From Hoyosella altamirensis (GTDB lineage Bacteria > Actinomycetota > Actinomycetes > Mycobacteriales > Mycobacteriaceae), in assembly GCF_014191505.1 (NCBI RefSeq), contig NZ_JACHWS010000003.1, positions 62,001-126,000 on the forward strand: a stretch of DNA of 64,000 bases, given 5' to 3'. The notes beneath the pieces were generated by a model, which made no database searches, was not told the origin of the DNA, and saw only the letters and a list, made by a program, of their open reading frames with translations. The translations under genes were made by a program, and so were the position numbers. This document shows positions 52,631 to 62,054 of the stretch, one piece after another (positions within the stretch are counted from its first letter, which is position 1; each line of letters opens with the position of its first letter).

Positions 52631-54055
52631 TTACTCCTCGCCTTGCTCCGTGAAGCCGACCGCTGTTACGTCGTGGGGAAGGCTTGTACGCGTGGCACGC
52701 AAAAAGGCGTAGGGCGTGTGCTGCCCGAAGTTGGATACTCGCGAGGTGTAGACGTCCGCGAACTTCTCGACCTGACGGGCGAAGAGGCTCTTGTCGTTTC
52801 CCGCGCGCATCAGCGGGCCCCACGTCGGGTTTCCAAGGGCCCCTGCCGCTTGTGCGAGTGGGGCGATCTGCTGGTCGAGTTCCCGGATAGCGTCATAGAG
52901 GGAACTTATTGTTGCGTCTGCCTCCCGCGCCGGTTCAGCGCTCGCCGCAGCACGCGAGCGGGCGAGGCGCGCATGAGACAATTCGTCCTCAAGGCTTTCC
53001 TTGACGACCATGAGTTTGCGCAGCTGCATCTCGTCGTCAGCGAACCTCGCAGCGTCCGCTATCTCTGCTTCGAGTTCGCTCATAATCAGCGCGGTACGCC
53101 AACGCAGAACCGATTTCGAGACATGGACGTCACCGAATAGGTGATCGCCAACGTAGAGAATCTGGGCACCGTCGAGTTCGAGGCTCTGTTCCACTAGTCG
53201 TGCGCATCCGCCGTAGTAGACGCCTCCCGGTTCCATCAAGCCCTGGTGGGGCTCGAGAAGGTTCCGTTCCGGGTCGACGACGCGGAAGACGGGAGGGCTT
53301 TCCGAAAAGAAGCGAGGTTTAGCCGCCGCGACGACCACGATGTCGAACAGATCACGCCAGTTCCCACTCGGGACATGCCTATCGAATGCATAGCTCATCA
53401 TTGCCCGGGTGTAGGTCCACTCGCTGTTCGTGATGAGGAGGAGCCTTTTACCCGCGAGACGCTGGTCCATCAGTGTCTCCGCGATGGCGGGATCGAAATC
53501 ACAGAATCGATCGGGGTCAGCGGTGATCTCCGCTTTGAGTTCACCCATCGTATGGGACAGATCCAGCGCCGACGAGACAACCTTGAACAATTCGTCGTAA
53601 CCGACCGGCCCTTTAATGAGGCCAGCGTCGAGAAGGTCGACAAGCTGCGCGTACAACGCTGCCTCGGACATGGAGAAGAGTGTGTTGAGGAAGCGGAAAC
53701 GCGGTTCAGATAAGTCGATGAACACGCCGTTGTATGCGCGCCTCAGTTCATTGAAATTCAGCTTTTTGGTGCCGTGCTGTGCCTGGATGACGTAGCCAAA
53801 CCGCGTGGCCTTGACGAGGTTCCCAAGATCCAGGTCGAGCACGAGCCCCTGCAGATACCGATCGGGCTCGAAAACAAGATCCTGGACCGGGTAGCCGCGC
53901 TTTGCGAGTACCCGGCGCGCGTGCTCGAACGCCGCACCTTCCCACTCTGCTGTGCGGTAGTGAAGCAACGTGTAATCCATGTCGTACCCGATCGCCTCGA
54001 CCGAGCGCAGGTTCAGTGTCCGGTTCGCGTACACACGACGAGCAGGTTCTGTCAC
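52631..54055 (-). CDS. HAD-superfamily 5'-nucleotidase (subfamily IG)
   Basis: A 474-residue cytoplasmic HAD phosphatase similar to cytosolic purine 5'-nucleotidases. HAD motif I is GYDMDYTLLHY with Asp25 and Asp27; motif II is in LLLITNSEWTYTRAMM; motif IV with the acidic residues is ILYVGDHLFGDVHVSK. A helical insertion (about residues 335-400, LRKLMVVKESLEDELSHARL) may form a coiled coil. The ATG is chosen at 54055; no better start is seen. Its 3' end is 18 bp from the convergent DUF2182 gene, and the AGCS symporter gene lies upstream. Confidence 0.91.
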   Translation of the reverse strand: MTEPARRVYANRTLNLRSVEAIGYDMDYTLLHYRTAEWEGAAFEHARRVLAKRGYPVQDLVFEPDRYLQGLVLDLDLGNLVKATRFGYVIQAQHGTKKLNFNELRRAYNGVFIDLSEPRFRFLNTLFSMSEAALYAQLVDLLDAGLIKGPVGYDELFKVVSSALDLSHTMGELKAEITADPDRFCDFDPAIAETLMDQRLAGKRLLLITNSEWTYTRAMMSYAFDRHVPSGNWRDLFDIVVVAAAKPRFFSESPPVFRVVDPERNLLEPHQGLMEPGGVYYGGCARLVEQSLELDGAQILYVGDHLFGDVHVSKSVLRWRTALIMSELEAEIADAARFADDEMQLRKLMVVKESLEDELSHARLARSRAAASAEPAREADATISSLYDAIRELDQQIAPLAQAAGALGNPTWGPLMRAGNDKSLFARQVEKFADVYTSRVSNFGQHTPYAFLRATRTSLPHDVTAVGFTEQGEE

Positions 54056-54066
54056 GTCTCGAAAGC

Positions 54067-55503
54067 CTACTGGGCGCGCGTGGGTTCGCTTTCATTTTCA
54101 TGACCCCAGCACTCGACGCCCTTCAGCTCCGGCATTTCAGAGACGGTGAACGTGGGATTAATGCCCTGCTTGCGCTGAGCGACGTAGTGATCGAGCAGCC
54201 GGAACGTGATCACCGCGAGCGGTGCGATGGCAAGCAAGTTGATCAGGACCATGACGCCCATTGTGAGGTTCGCCATCTCCCATACAAGGTCGAGCGCCGC
54301 GATCGAACCGAGGAACGCGCAGCCGATAATCGCGAGACGGAACCACATCAGCGCTCGCGGCGATCTCGTCAAGAACTCGAGATTCGCATACCCGATGTAG
54401 TAATTCCCGAGCAGTGAACTGAAAGCGAGGATGAAGATGACGACAGTCAGGAAGTGGATTGCCCAGTCACCGAACTGCACCGACAACGCGTGCTGAGTCA
54501 GCGTAGCGCCCTCTCGCTCACCGAAATCAGGTTCCGCGAGGAGGATGATGAACGCCGTCATGCTGCAAATCAGCATGGTGTCGAAGTAGACGCCGAGTGA
54601 CTGAACCAGCCCTTGCTTAGCCGGGTGGGAAACCGCTGCCGTCGCGCTTACGTTGGGAATGGAGCCCATTCCCGCCTCGTTCGAGTAGAGACCACGCTGC
54701 ATGCCATGCAGAAGCGCGGCGCCCAGACCACCCGCAACGACTTCCCGGAAACCGAACGCGTTCTCGATGATCAGCCACACCATGCCGGGGACCTCGGGAA
54801 TGTTGAGCGCGACGACAACAAGCCCGAGACCTACATAGGACAGGGCGAGCACGGGCACCAATACCTGAGTGACGTGGGCGATGCGGCGTACACCGCCGAA
54901 GATAACCAGAGCTAGCAGTGCCGCGACCGCCACTCCAATGCCCGCGAGAAAAAGCGGTTCGGTGTTTCCCACTGAGTTCGAGATCGAGTCAGCAATCGTG
55001 TTCGCCTGCACAGTGTTGAAAACGAGGCCGTAAGTGATGATCGTCACGACTGCGAATAGCACTGCTGGCCAGCGCTTTCCAAGTCCTCGGGAGATGTAGT
55101 ACGCAGGCCCGCCACGATAGCTATCGCGGTCTTTGAACTTATACAACTGCCCGAGCGTGGACTCAACGAATGAGGTGGCCGCGCCGATCAACGCAAGCAT
55201 CCACATCCAGAACACCGCGCCCGGACCGCCGAGGGTGATAGCGATGGCGACGCCAGCCACGTTGCCTGTGCCTACGCGCGCGGCAGCAGAAATCGTGAAC
55301 GCCTGGAATGACGAGAGGCCTTTGCGGCCATTCTCCATCACCAGGGAGGGTTCTTTGATGACGCGCACCATCTCGCCGAACAGGCGAATCTGGGCGCCTT
55401 TCGACCAGATTGTGTAGACGATGCCCGAGAGCACCAGAATCGTCAGCGGGAGGTACCAATACCACTCGTTGACGGTCGTAATGACGTCAATTGTTCGTTC
55501 CAC
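54067..55503 (-). CDS. AGCS-family sodium:alanine/glycine symporter
   Basis: Integral membrane transporter of 478 residues and about ten to eleven transmembrane helices, importing alanine or glycine with sodium. Family features are SSFQAFTISAAARVGTGNVA, GGPGAVFWMWMLALIGAATS, and the RGLYSNEAGMGSIPNVSATA signature. The start is GTG at 55503 with AGG seven bases upstream; a TTG at 55518 is less likely. The C-terminal tail is polar (KGVECWGHENESEPTRAQ). It is 11 bp upstream of the 5'-nucleotidase gene. Confidence 0.93.
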   Translation of the reverse strand: MERTIDVITTVNEWYWYLPLTILVLSGIVYTIWSKGAQIRLFGEMVRVIKEPSLVMENGRKGLSSFQAFTISAAARVGTGNVAGVAIAITLGGPGAVFWMWMLALIGAATSFVESTLGQLYKFKDRDSYRGGPAYYISRGLGKRWPAVLFAVVTIITYGLVFNTVQANTIADSISNSVGNTEPLFLAGIGVAVAALLALVIFGGVRRIAHVTQVLVPVLALSYVGLGLVVVALNIPEVPGMVWLIIENAFGFREVVAGGLGAALLHGMQRGLYSNEAGMGSIPNVSATAAVSHPAKQGLVQSLGVYFDTMLICSMTAFIILLAEPDFGEREGATLTQHALSVQFGDWAIHFLTVVIFILAFSSLLGNYYIGYANLEFLTRSPRALMWFRLAIIGCAFLGSIAALDLVWEMANLTMGVMVLINLLAIAPLAVITFRLLDHYVAQRKQGINPTFTVSEMPELKGVECWGHENESEPTRAQ

Positions 55504-55607
55504 TGCGCTACCTGCCAAAAGTGTGATGTCTGAGCGATTATCAGGTCACGTTATCGCGGTTTATGCCCAGCGGCAGCGGATCTGGGTGATCAGTCAACGC
55601 CACAGCA

Positions 55608-55636
55608 AGCGCGGCCCAGCGTCGCTGGACCGCGCT
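55608..55636 (-). terminator. Terminator after the LGFP lipoprotein gene
   Basis: A 13-base stem (AGCGCGGTCCAGC on the minus strand, one mismatch) around a three-base loop, 10 bp after the lipoprotein stop codon. Confidence 0.65.
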
Positions 55637-55646
55637 CCACCGAGGG

Positions 55647-56231
55647 TCAGCTCATCGAAATATCTTCGGCGAACATTCCATCGCCCTGATCCGTCCAGGT
55701 GATGGTGCCGTTCTCGAATTCGCTTTCCCAACCTCCGTCGGTTTCGTCCTCGTCACTCGTGGGGAATCCGAGCTCCCCCTCCGGACCGCCACTCTCGGTG
55801 TAGACGCGCAGAATCTCACCTTGGACAAGGTGCGCACCCGTCTCCTCGCTCCAATAGATGGTGCCATTCTCGAACTCGGCTGCTGTACCGTCGCCGATCG
55901 TCTGTGGCTCACCGGTCAGGGCTCCAAGTTCAGGACCCAGTTCCGCGTACTTCTCGGCGAGTTCGCCTTCCAGGACGACTTCCGTGCCATCGGCGGCCAT
56001 GACCGACTCAGATTCCGTTTCAGCACCTTCGCCGCCCTCGGCGTCCTGCTGCGTCTCATCCTCGGCGCCCTCAGTGGTTTCTTCGTCACCACCAAGCGTG
56101 TCGGTGACCGTGCCCGCACCATCCTGAAGTTCGTCCGTGACTGTTGCGCCGTCGTCGCCACACGCTGAAATCACGAGCGCAGCAGCGAACGCGGCAGCCA
56201 GACCAGCCATGCGAGTGGACTTCAACTGCAT
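55647..56231 (-). CDS. LGFP-repeat lipoprotein
   Basis: A 194-residue secreted lipoprotein. Signal sequence QLKSTRMAGLAAAFAAALVI with lipobox ISAC (Cys24), then a long acidic, threonine- and glutamate-rich linker (about 25-75), then LGFP-type repeats (ELGALTGEPQTIGDGTAAEF, GELGFPTSDEDETDGGWESE) each followed by an ENGTI strand. LGFP repeats occur in mycolate-layer proteins and are thought to bind cell-wall components. The ATG at 56231 has GGAGG seven bases upstream. It is followed by a terminator and stands as a single gene. Confidence 0.9.
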   Translation of the reverse strand: MQLKSTRMAGLAAAFAAALVISACGDDGATVTDELQDGAGTVTDTLGGDEETTEGAEDETQQDAEGGEGAETESESVMAADGTEVVLEGELAEKYAELGPELGALTGEPQTIGDGTAAEFENGTIYWSEETGAHLVQGEILRVYTESGGPEGELGFPTSDEDETDGGWESEFENGTITWTDQGDGMFAEDISMS

Positions 56232-56706
56232 AGAGCAGCCTCCTCTTTTCTCTATGGACTCACCATCATTTGCGGCCGTCAGCTTGCGGCCACCACATAG
56301 GGGACCACATACGCACACAAATTTCTCCAGATAACACGAATATCACTGCGGGCGATTGATTTAAAATGGACAATACTGTCAATTCGCCAGTTTCGAATAT
56401 TTGTCAGGGAATCTCACAAATTCCCAGAGCCCAGTCCGAATAGTTAGTTCGGTTAAGCATTCGGCAGTTCCAGCAGGCCTGCATCGCGATCCGCTCGCAT
56501 CCCTGGCGTGCTAGATCACGATGTGACATCCACCATGCCTTTAAAAACGAGAACGATAATATCAAGCCACCAAATCATGGGGCTAACCTGGGATTTTACC
56601 GTCACGTCTAACATGGTCGGCGCATAGCCTTCGTTATACGCCCGTTATGAAGCCAGCCACATAGTGTAGAAACCAGCGCGGCACAACCGCGAGACTTTTC
56701 AGCGTT
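56232..56706. other. AT-richer intergenic region between divergent cell-envelope genes
   Basis: 475 bp without a convincing gene, visibly richer in A+T than its surroundings. It holds the divergent promoters of the LGFP lipoprotein and the lytic transglycosylase. Minus-strand TTGACA at 56377-56382 is a good -35 but has only AT-rich candidate -10 sequence (TTAAAT) at short spacing. I looked for a ydaO-type riboswitch before the transglycosylase and did not recognise one. Confidence 0.6.
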
Positions 56707-57384
56707 ATGAAACTTCCTGCAATTTTCGCCGCATCCGCAATCGTCACCGTTGGCGCCGCCGCCACCATCCATCACGCATCCAGCGCAGAAACGTCAGCCC
56801 CAGCGGCCGACGTCGCCGCAGCCGAAGCTCTCACTGAAGACGCTGGCCACAACAGCGAGGCCGGTCTCGCGGCCGCTGCCGAGCACGACGCTCCTCCGCT
56901 TCCAGCACCCGTTCCCGCAGAATTCGCCGAGTGGATTATCAAAGCGAGTGGTGAGTGCGAAGGCGTCACTCCCGGCCAGATCGCCGCGCAACTGTTTGCG
57001 GAATCAACCTTTCGCGTAGATGCAGTCAGTTACGCGAATGCACAGGGCCCTGCCCAGTTCACGCCCGAGACATGGGAGGCGTGGGGCACCGACGCCGATG
57101 GCGATGGGGTCAAGGACCCCTTCAGCATCCCCGACTCTGTGACGGCGCAGGCGAAATACATGTGCCACAACCTTGAAAGCGTCGAGCAGGCAATCCACGA
57201 TGGGAAAGCCGAGGGCGACGCTGTGGATCTAGCACTCGCGTCCTACAACGCCGGATTTGGCGCCATCCTCCGGTTCGGCGGGATGCCCAGCGGGGGCGAC
57301 TACACCACCCAGACACAGCCCTACGTCGAAAAGATCCGGGACCTCGAGCAGGCATTCAACGCGTACTTCGAAGCCAGGGTCTAA
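56707..57384 (+). CDS. Lytic murein transglycosylase (SLT, GH23 type)
   Basis: A 225-residue secreted muramidase. A signal peptide (KLPAIFAASAIVTVGAAATI) precedes an Ala-rich linker (about 30-70), then the SLT domain: AAQLFAESTFRVDAVSYANA with catalytic Glu99, GPAQFTPETWEAWGTDADGD, and ALASYNAGFGAILRFGGMPS. The acidic loop DADGDGVKDP resembles a calcium-binding loop found in this subfamily. There is no clear Shine-Dalgarno, so a leaderless transcript is possible. It is convergent with the LysR gene. Confidence 0.92.
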   Translation: MKLPAIFAASAIVTVGAAATIHHASSAETSAPAADVAAAEALTEDAGHNSEAGLAAAAEHDAPPLPAPVPAEFAEWIIKASGECEGVTPGQIAAQLFAESTFRVDAVSYANAQGPAQFTPETWEAWGTDADGDGVKDPFSIPDSVTAQAKYMCHNLESVEQAIHDGKAEGDAVDLALASYNAGFGAILRFGGMPSGGDYTTQTQPYVEKIRDLEQAFNAYFEARV

Positions 57385-57405
57385 TCCGCTACTATTTCGT
57401 AAGAA

Positions 57406-58323
57406 TTACCAGAAGCTCGCGAGATCCCGCGCGGTTTCTTCCAACGCGCTGCGAATTGCACGCACCGCAGGATGCCGCGCGCTCGAAGCCCGGATGGCGG
57501 TGAAGATTGTGCGCCTTGGATCGCCTTCAAGCCCGAGCAGCCGGGCGTGCGGCTCCCTGCCGACCCACACGAGATCGGGAAGAAACGCGACCGCGTTCCC
57601 GGACTCCACGAGCCGGACGTGCGCCTGCAAGTCGGCAGTTTCAAAGCGGACGTCTGGTTCAAATCCCGCCTGCCTGCATGCTTGCTCGGCCCAATGGCGG
57701 GACGCGGAACCACTTGGCTCCATCACCCACGGCAGTTCACTTGCGGCATCGAGTCCGCTGACGGCGCTGAAGTCCGCGGCGGCACCGTCGACCGGCGGCA
57801 GCGCGAGCCGAATCGCATCCCCCGTAAGCAACTGACGATCAAGGCCTGCGTAGTGCGGCGCGGCGTGCCCCGGGTACTGCTCCGCAACAACGAGATCGAA
57901 ATCCCTGGCCCAGGTTTCGTGCAGTGCCGTTTCAGGCTCGTGCTGCACCATTTCGATGCGGACTTTCGCATGACGTTCACGGAGCAATTGAAGGGCCTGC
58001 GGAATAAGTGCAAGCGCCGCTGTCTGAAACACCGCCAGCCGCACGGTGCCAGTGACCGTCACGCTCGAAGCTGCCAGTGCCGCCTCGGCGCGCTCCAGGC
58101 AGTCAAGAAGTTCGGTGGCGTGGTCGACAAGAAGAACAGCCTGAGGAGTCAGCTGCAGGCGCCGACCAGATTTGCGCAACAGCACGACACCGGCCTCACG
58201 CTCCAAGATCGAAAGCTGCTGTGACACCGAGGAAGGACTGTAACTCATGGCAGCTGCGACCTCGGAGATCGTTCCGCGAATGCTGAGTTCCCTCAACAAG
58301 CTCAGACGGTGAACATCGAGCAT
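57406..58323 (-). CDS. LysR-family regulator (likely controls putA)
   Basis: A 305-residue LysR-type regulator: winged HTH LDVHRLSLLRELSIRGTISE and MSYSPSSVSQQLSILEREAG, followed by the effector-binding domain. The ATG at 58323 has GGAG six bases upstream; an ATG four codons earlier (58335) and an even longer open frame are less likely. It is divergent from putA across 124 bp that contains a 14-bp palindrome, so it probably regulates proline catabolism. Alternative effectors cannot be excluded. Confidence 0.91.
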   Translation of the reverse strand: MLDVHRLSLLRELSIRGTISEVAAAMSYSPSSVSQQLSILEREAGVVLLRKSGRRLQLTPQAVLLVDHATELLDCLERAEAALAASSVTVTGTVRLAVFQTAALALIPQALQLLRERHAKVRIEMVQHEPETALHETWARDFDLVVAEQYPGHAAPHYAGLDRQLLTGDAIRLALPPVDGAAADFSAVSGLDAASELPWVMEPSGSASRHWAEQACRQAGFEPDVRFETADLQAHVRLVESGNAVAFLPDLVWVGREPHARLLGLEGDPRRTIFTAIRASSARHPAVRAIRSALEETARDLASFW

Positions 58324-58389
58324 GCGTCGCTCCATTCTTTCGGTTTTACCGCACAATACTCTTCGGAAAACGTCGCTATACCTGAAGGG

Positions 58390-58403
58390 ATGACCGGGGT
58401 CAT
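58390..58403. promoter_or_regulatory. Palindrome in the LysR-putA divergent region
   Basis: ATGACCGGGGTCAT: a 6-base perfect inverted repeat around GG, 44 bp before the putA start and 66 bp before the LysR start. Candidate binding site for the divergent regulator. Confidence 0.45.
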
Positions 58404-58447
58404 ACTCAGAAGACAACGACTGACGCACCCTCAAGGAGGTCCTGCTG

Positions 58448-61400
58448 GTGAGCACGATCAAGGACAACAGCGCAGCGGTTCTCCCACAGGACCTCACTGA
58501 CGAAGCTATTCAACTCGTTCGCCATTGGCTCACGGAGGGCGCGAAATATCCCGTTGACCGGTCCGCCGAGCAACTCGCCGGGGTCCTTAACGACCCGAAC
58601 GGCCTCGACTTCACCGTCGGGTTCGTTGACGGTGTCATCCGCCCCGAAGATCCACGCGTCGCGGCGGCGAACCTCAAAGCTCTCGCACCGAAGGTTCCCG
58701 CCTTCTTGCCGTGGTACATGAAGCTCGCGGTTACGCTCGGCGGCATACTTGCCGTTCTCGCGCCGAAGCTCGTGATTCCAGTAACGCGGAAAGTTCTGCG
58801 GCACATGGTCGGTCACCTGATCGTCGACGCCACCGACGCCAAACTCGGCAAAACGATCGAGAAGATCAAGCGGGACGGGATCCATCTCAACATCAACCTT
58901 CTTGGTGAGGCCATTCTCGGTGAGTCAGAGGCCGCCCGTCGTCTCGACGGAACACGTCGGCTCCTTGCCCGAGATGACGTCGACTATGTGTCGATCAAGG
59001 TGTCCTCCACCGTTGCGCCGCACAACCATTGGGCCTTCGACGAGGCCGTCACTCATGTTGTCGAAAATCTGACTCCCCTCTACCGCCAAGCCGCGAACGC
59101 GTCCCCTAAGCGCAAGTTCATCAACTTGGACATGGAGGAATACAAAGATCTCGACCTGACGATCGCGGTCTTCACCGAACTTCTCGACAAGCCCGAGTTT
59201 CGCGACCTCGAGGCGGGAATCGTCCTGCAGGCCTATCTGCCCGACGCGCTTGCGGCCATGATCCACCTCCAGCAGTGGGCATCTGACCGCGTCGCCACGG
59301 GGGGCGCTCCCATCAAGGTCCGCGTCGTCAAGGGCGCGAACCTTCCCATGGAAATTGCTGACGCGGAACTGCACGGCTGGCCGCTCGCGACCTGGCACAC
59401 CAAACGCCAGTCCGATACGTCATACAAGGCTGTGCTCAACTATGCGCTGCGTCCCGAACACACTCGCAACGTTCGCATCGGAGTTGCCGGGCACAACCTC
59501 TTCGACGTTGCGCTCGCCTGGCTGCTCGCGCAGGCCCGTGGAGTCACCGACGGCATCGAGTTCGAAATGCTGCTCGGCATGGCGACAGGTCAGGCGGAGG
59601 CAGTGCGGAAAGACGTCGGTTCCCTCCTGCTCTACACCCCAGTGGTCCACCCTCGCGAGTTCGACGTCGCGATCGCTTACCTGATCCGCCGCCTCGAAGA
59701 GGGCGCGTCTAAAGAGAACTTCATGTCCGCCGTATTCGAGCTCGACAAGAATGAAGCACTGTTCGAGCGGGAGAAGCAGCGCTTCATCGCATCCGTCAAC
59801 GAGCTGACCGACGACATCCCTGAAACGCACCGAATTCAGGATCGTCGCCAGCCTCAGGCACCTGGACTGCGTGAAGGCTTCAAGAACACCCCTGACACCG
59901 ACCCGGACCTGCCTGGAAACCGGGCCTGGGGCCGCGACATCGCAGAAAGAATGCAGACTTCCCAGCTCGGTATCGAGACCTCCGACAAGAACTGGGTAAG
60001 TTCAGCTGAAGAGCTCGACACCATCATGTCCCGCGGCGTCTCGGCTGCTGAACAATGGCAGTCGCTCGGAGCGAATGAACGCGCCGAAATCCTGCACCGC
60101 GCGGGTGACGTTCTCGAGTCGAAGCGCGCAGACCTCCTTGAAGTCATGGGCGCAGAGTGCGGCAAGACGATCGATCAGGGCGACCCTGAGGTGTCTGAAG
60201 CGATCGATTTCGCCCACTACTATGCCGAGCGGGGCCGCGACCTCGAACACGTCGACGGCGCCCAGTTCGTGCCATCGAAGCTGACAGTTGTGACGCCGCC
60301 GTGGAATTTCCCCACAGCCATTCCAGCGGGATCCACGTTGTCCGCCCTCGCCTCCGGATCCGCCGTAGTCATCAAGCCAGCACATCAGGCGAAGCGCACC
60401 GGTGCCGTGATGGTCGAAGCGCTCTGGGAAGCGGGCGTGCCACGCGACGTGCTGCAGTATGTACAGCTGGGTGAGCGCGAACTAGGTGCTCAGTTCGTGT
60501 CGCACCCCTCAGTGGATCGGCTGATCCTCACCGGCGCATACGACACCGCGAAGCTGTTCCGCTCCTTCCGGCATGACCTACCCTTGCTGGCGGAGACCTC
60601 CGGAAAGAACGCGATCATCGTGACACCGTCCGCTGATTACGACCTCGCCGCGAAAGACGTCGCCTACTCGGCCTTCGGGCATGCTGGACAGAAGTGCTCA
60701 GCCGCCTCGCTGGTCATTCTTGTGGGGTCTGTCGCGACCTCGCAGCGTTTCCGGAACCAGCTGCTCGACGCGGTGCGCTCGCTCAAAGTCGGCTCTCCGT
60801 GGGACCTCCAAACACAGGTCGGGCCAGTTATCGAACCCGCACAAGGGAAACTGCTTCGCGGTCTGACCACACTGGGCGAGGGCGAGTCGTGGGTCATTGA
60901 GCCCAAACAACTCGATGAATCGGGCAAGGTCTGGCGCCCCGGTATTCGGGAGGGCGTTAAGCGCGGGTCCGAGTACCACATGACGGAGTACTTCGGCCCC
61001 ATCCTTGGCATAATGACGGCGCCTTCTCTGGAAGAAGCCGTGAACTTCGTGAACGATATCGAGTACGGCCTCACCTCTGGCCTCCATTCGCTGGACCGCG
61101 ACGAGATCGCCTACTGGCTCAGCACCGTTGAGGCCGGCAACTTGTACATCAACCGTGGCATCACGGGAGCGATCGTTCAGCGTCAACCGTTCGGCGGATG
61201 GAAAAAGTCCGCCATTGGGCCCGGGACGAAAGCGGGTGGACCGAACTATCTGATCGGCATGGGCACGTGGCACGACAGTCCCGTCATCACAACTGGGGAC
61301 CTCGGCGATACGCAGGCCGCACTACTGTCAGCCGTGCGGAACGCCCTGTCGGCAGAAGCCGTGGACTGGCTGCGGGACGCGCTGTCGACCGACGCCGCGA

Positions 61401-61915
61401 TCTGGAACGCTGAGTTCGGACGAGCGCAGGACAAGACCGGATTGCAGTGCGAACGCAACCTGCTGCGTTACCGGCCGGTTCCCGTCACCGTCCGGTACGA
61501 GGCCGCGAGCTCCGGCCACGGTGCCGCAGAACTTGTGCGTGTTGTAGCCGCGGGGCTGCAGGCCGCCTCAGTGGTAACCGTAAGCAGTTCGTCAGCCCTG
61601 CCTGAGCAGGTGAAGCTGGCTCTCACCGCGCGCGGTGTCACTGTCGAGGTCGAGGACAATGACCAGTGGGCTTCGCACGTTGCACGCCTGGCCGCACGGA
61701 CGGGACCACATTCCGGTGCCCGGATCCGCCTCATCGGTGGCGACTACCAGGCCACTGCAGACGCCGCCGGTGGTAAACCTGACGTCGCGATCTATGCGTC
61801 ACCCGTTGTGGCAGCGGGGCGCGTTGAGCTTTTGCCGTTCGTGCACGAGCAAGCCGTGTCGATCACCGCCCATCGCTACGGGACACCAAATCATCTGACC
61901 GACGGGTTGATCTAA
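58448..61915 (+). CDS. putA: Bifunctional proline dehydrogenase/L-glutamate-gamma-semialdehyde dehydrogenase
   Basis: A 1155-residue fusion that oxidises proline to glutamate. The N-terminal PRODH barrel spans roughly residues 90-430 (VDYVSIKVSSTVAPHNHWAF, KVRVVKGANLPMEIADAELH, NVRIGVAGHNLF). The aldehyde dehydrogenase part follows at about 520-990, with PWNFPTAIPAG, nucleophile Cys near 750 in AFGHAGQKCSAAS, and the EYFGPILGIM segment. A C-terminal domain of about 150 residues follows. No DNA-binding RHH domain is present at the N-terminus. The start is GTG at 58448, with AAGGAG nine bases upstream. It is divergent from a LysR gene. Confidence 0.95.
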   Translation: MSTIKDNSAAVLPQDLTDEAIQLVRHWLTEGAKYPVDRSAEQLAGVLNDPNGLDFTVGFVDGVIRPEDPRVAAANLKALAPKVPAFLPWYMKLAVTLGGILAVLAPKLVIPVTRKVLRHMVGHLIVDATDAKLGKTIEKIKRDGIHLNINLLGEAILGESEAARRLDGTRRLLARDDVDYVSIKVSSTVAPHNHWAFDEAVTHVVENLTPLYRQAANASPKRKFINLDMEEYKDLDLTIAVFTELLDKPEFRDLEAGIVLQAYLPDALAAMIHLQQWASDRVATGGAPIKVRVVKGANLPMEIADAELHGWPLATWHTKRQSDTSYKAVLNYALRPEHTRNVRIGVAGHNLFDVALAWLLAQARGVTDGIEFEMLLGMATGQAEAVRKDVGSLLLYTPVVHPREFDVAIAYLIRRLEEGASKENFMSAVFELDKNEALFEREKQRFIASVNELTDDIPETHRIQDRRQPQAPGLREGFKNTPDTDPDLPGNRAWGRDIAERMQTSQLGIETSDKNWVSSAEELDTIMSRGVSAAEQWQSLGANERAEILHRAGDVLESKRADLLEVMGAECGKTIDQGDPEVSEAIDFAHYYAERGRDLEHVDGAQFVPSKLTVVTPPWNFPTAIPAGSTLSALASGSAVVIKPAHQAKRTGAVMVEALWEAGVPRDVLQYVQLGERELGAQFVSHPSVDRLILTGAYDTAKLFRSFRHDLPLLAETSGKNAIIVTPSADYDLAAKDVAYSAFGHAGQKCSAASLVILVGSVATSQRFRNQLLDAVRSLKVGSPWDLQTQVGPVIEPAQGKLLRGLTTLGEGESWVIEPKQLDESGKVWRPGIREGVKRGSEYHMTEYFGPILGIMTAPSLEEAVNFVNDIEYGLTSGLHSLDRDEIAYWLSTVEAGNLYINRGITGAIVQRQPFGGWKKSAIGPGTKAGGPNYLIGMGTWHDSPVITTGDLGDTQAALLSAVRNALSAEAVDWLRDALSTDAAIWNAEFGRAQDKTGLQCERNLLRYRPVPVTVRYEAASSGHGAAELVRVVAAGLQAASVVTVSSSSALPEQVKLALTARGVTVEVEDNDQWASHVARLAARTGPHSGARIRLIGGDYQATADAAGGKPDVAIYASPVVAAGRVELLPFVHEQAVSITAHRYGTPNHLTDGLI

Positions 61916-61985
61916 CGAGCCGCGCCTCGCGATCTGCTTACTGTCAAAAGCGGTACACATCTCCCCCGAACCAGTGAGACTAGAG

Positions 61986-62023
61986 GGAAACCTGCGGCGT
62001 CTGTGGTGACGCTGCAGGTTTCC
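61986..62023 (+). terminator. Terminator after putA
   Basis: A 16-bp stem (left arm GGAAACCTGCGGCGTC) with one G-T wobble and a six-base loop, 70 bp after the putA stop and 31 bp before the next gene. Confidence 0.65.
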
Positions 62024-62054
62024 ACGTCCACCGCGTAAACGGGATTGGAGTGTC

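Noticed and set aside
56232-56706. Possible ydaO (cyclic di-AMP) riboswitch before the transglycosylase gene
   Set aside because: Such elements often precede actinobacterial cell-wall hydrolases, but I could not find the conserved motifs in order.
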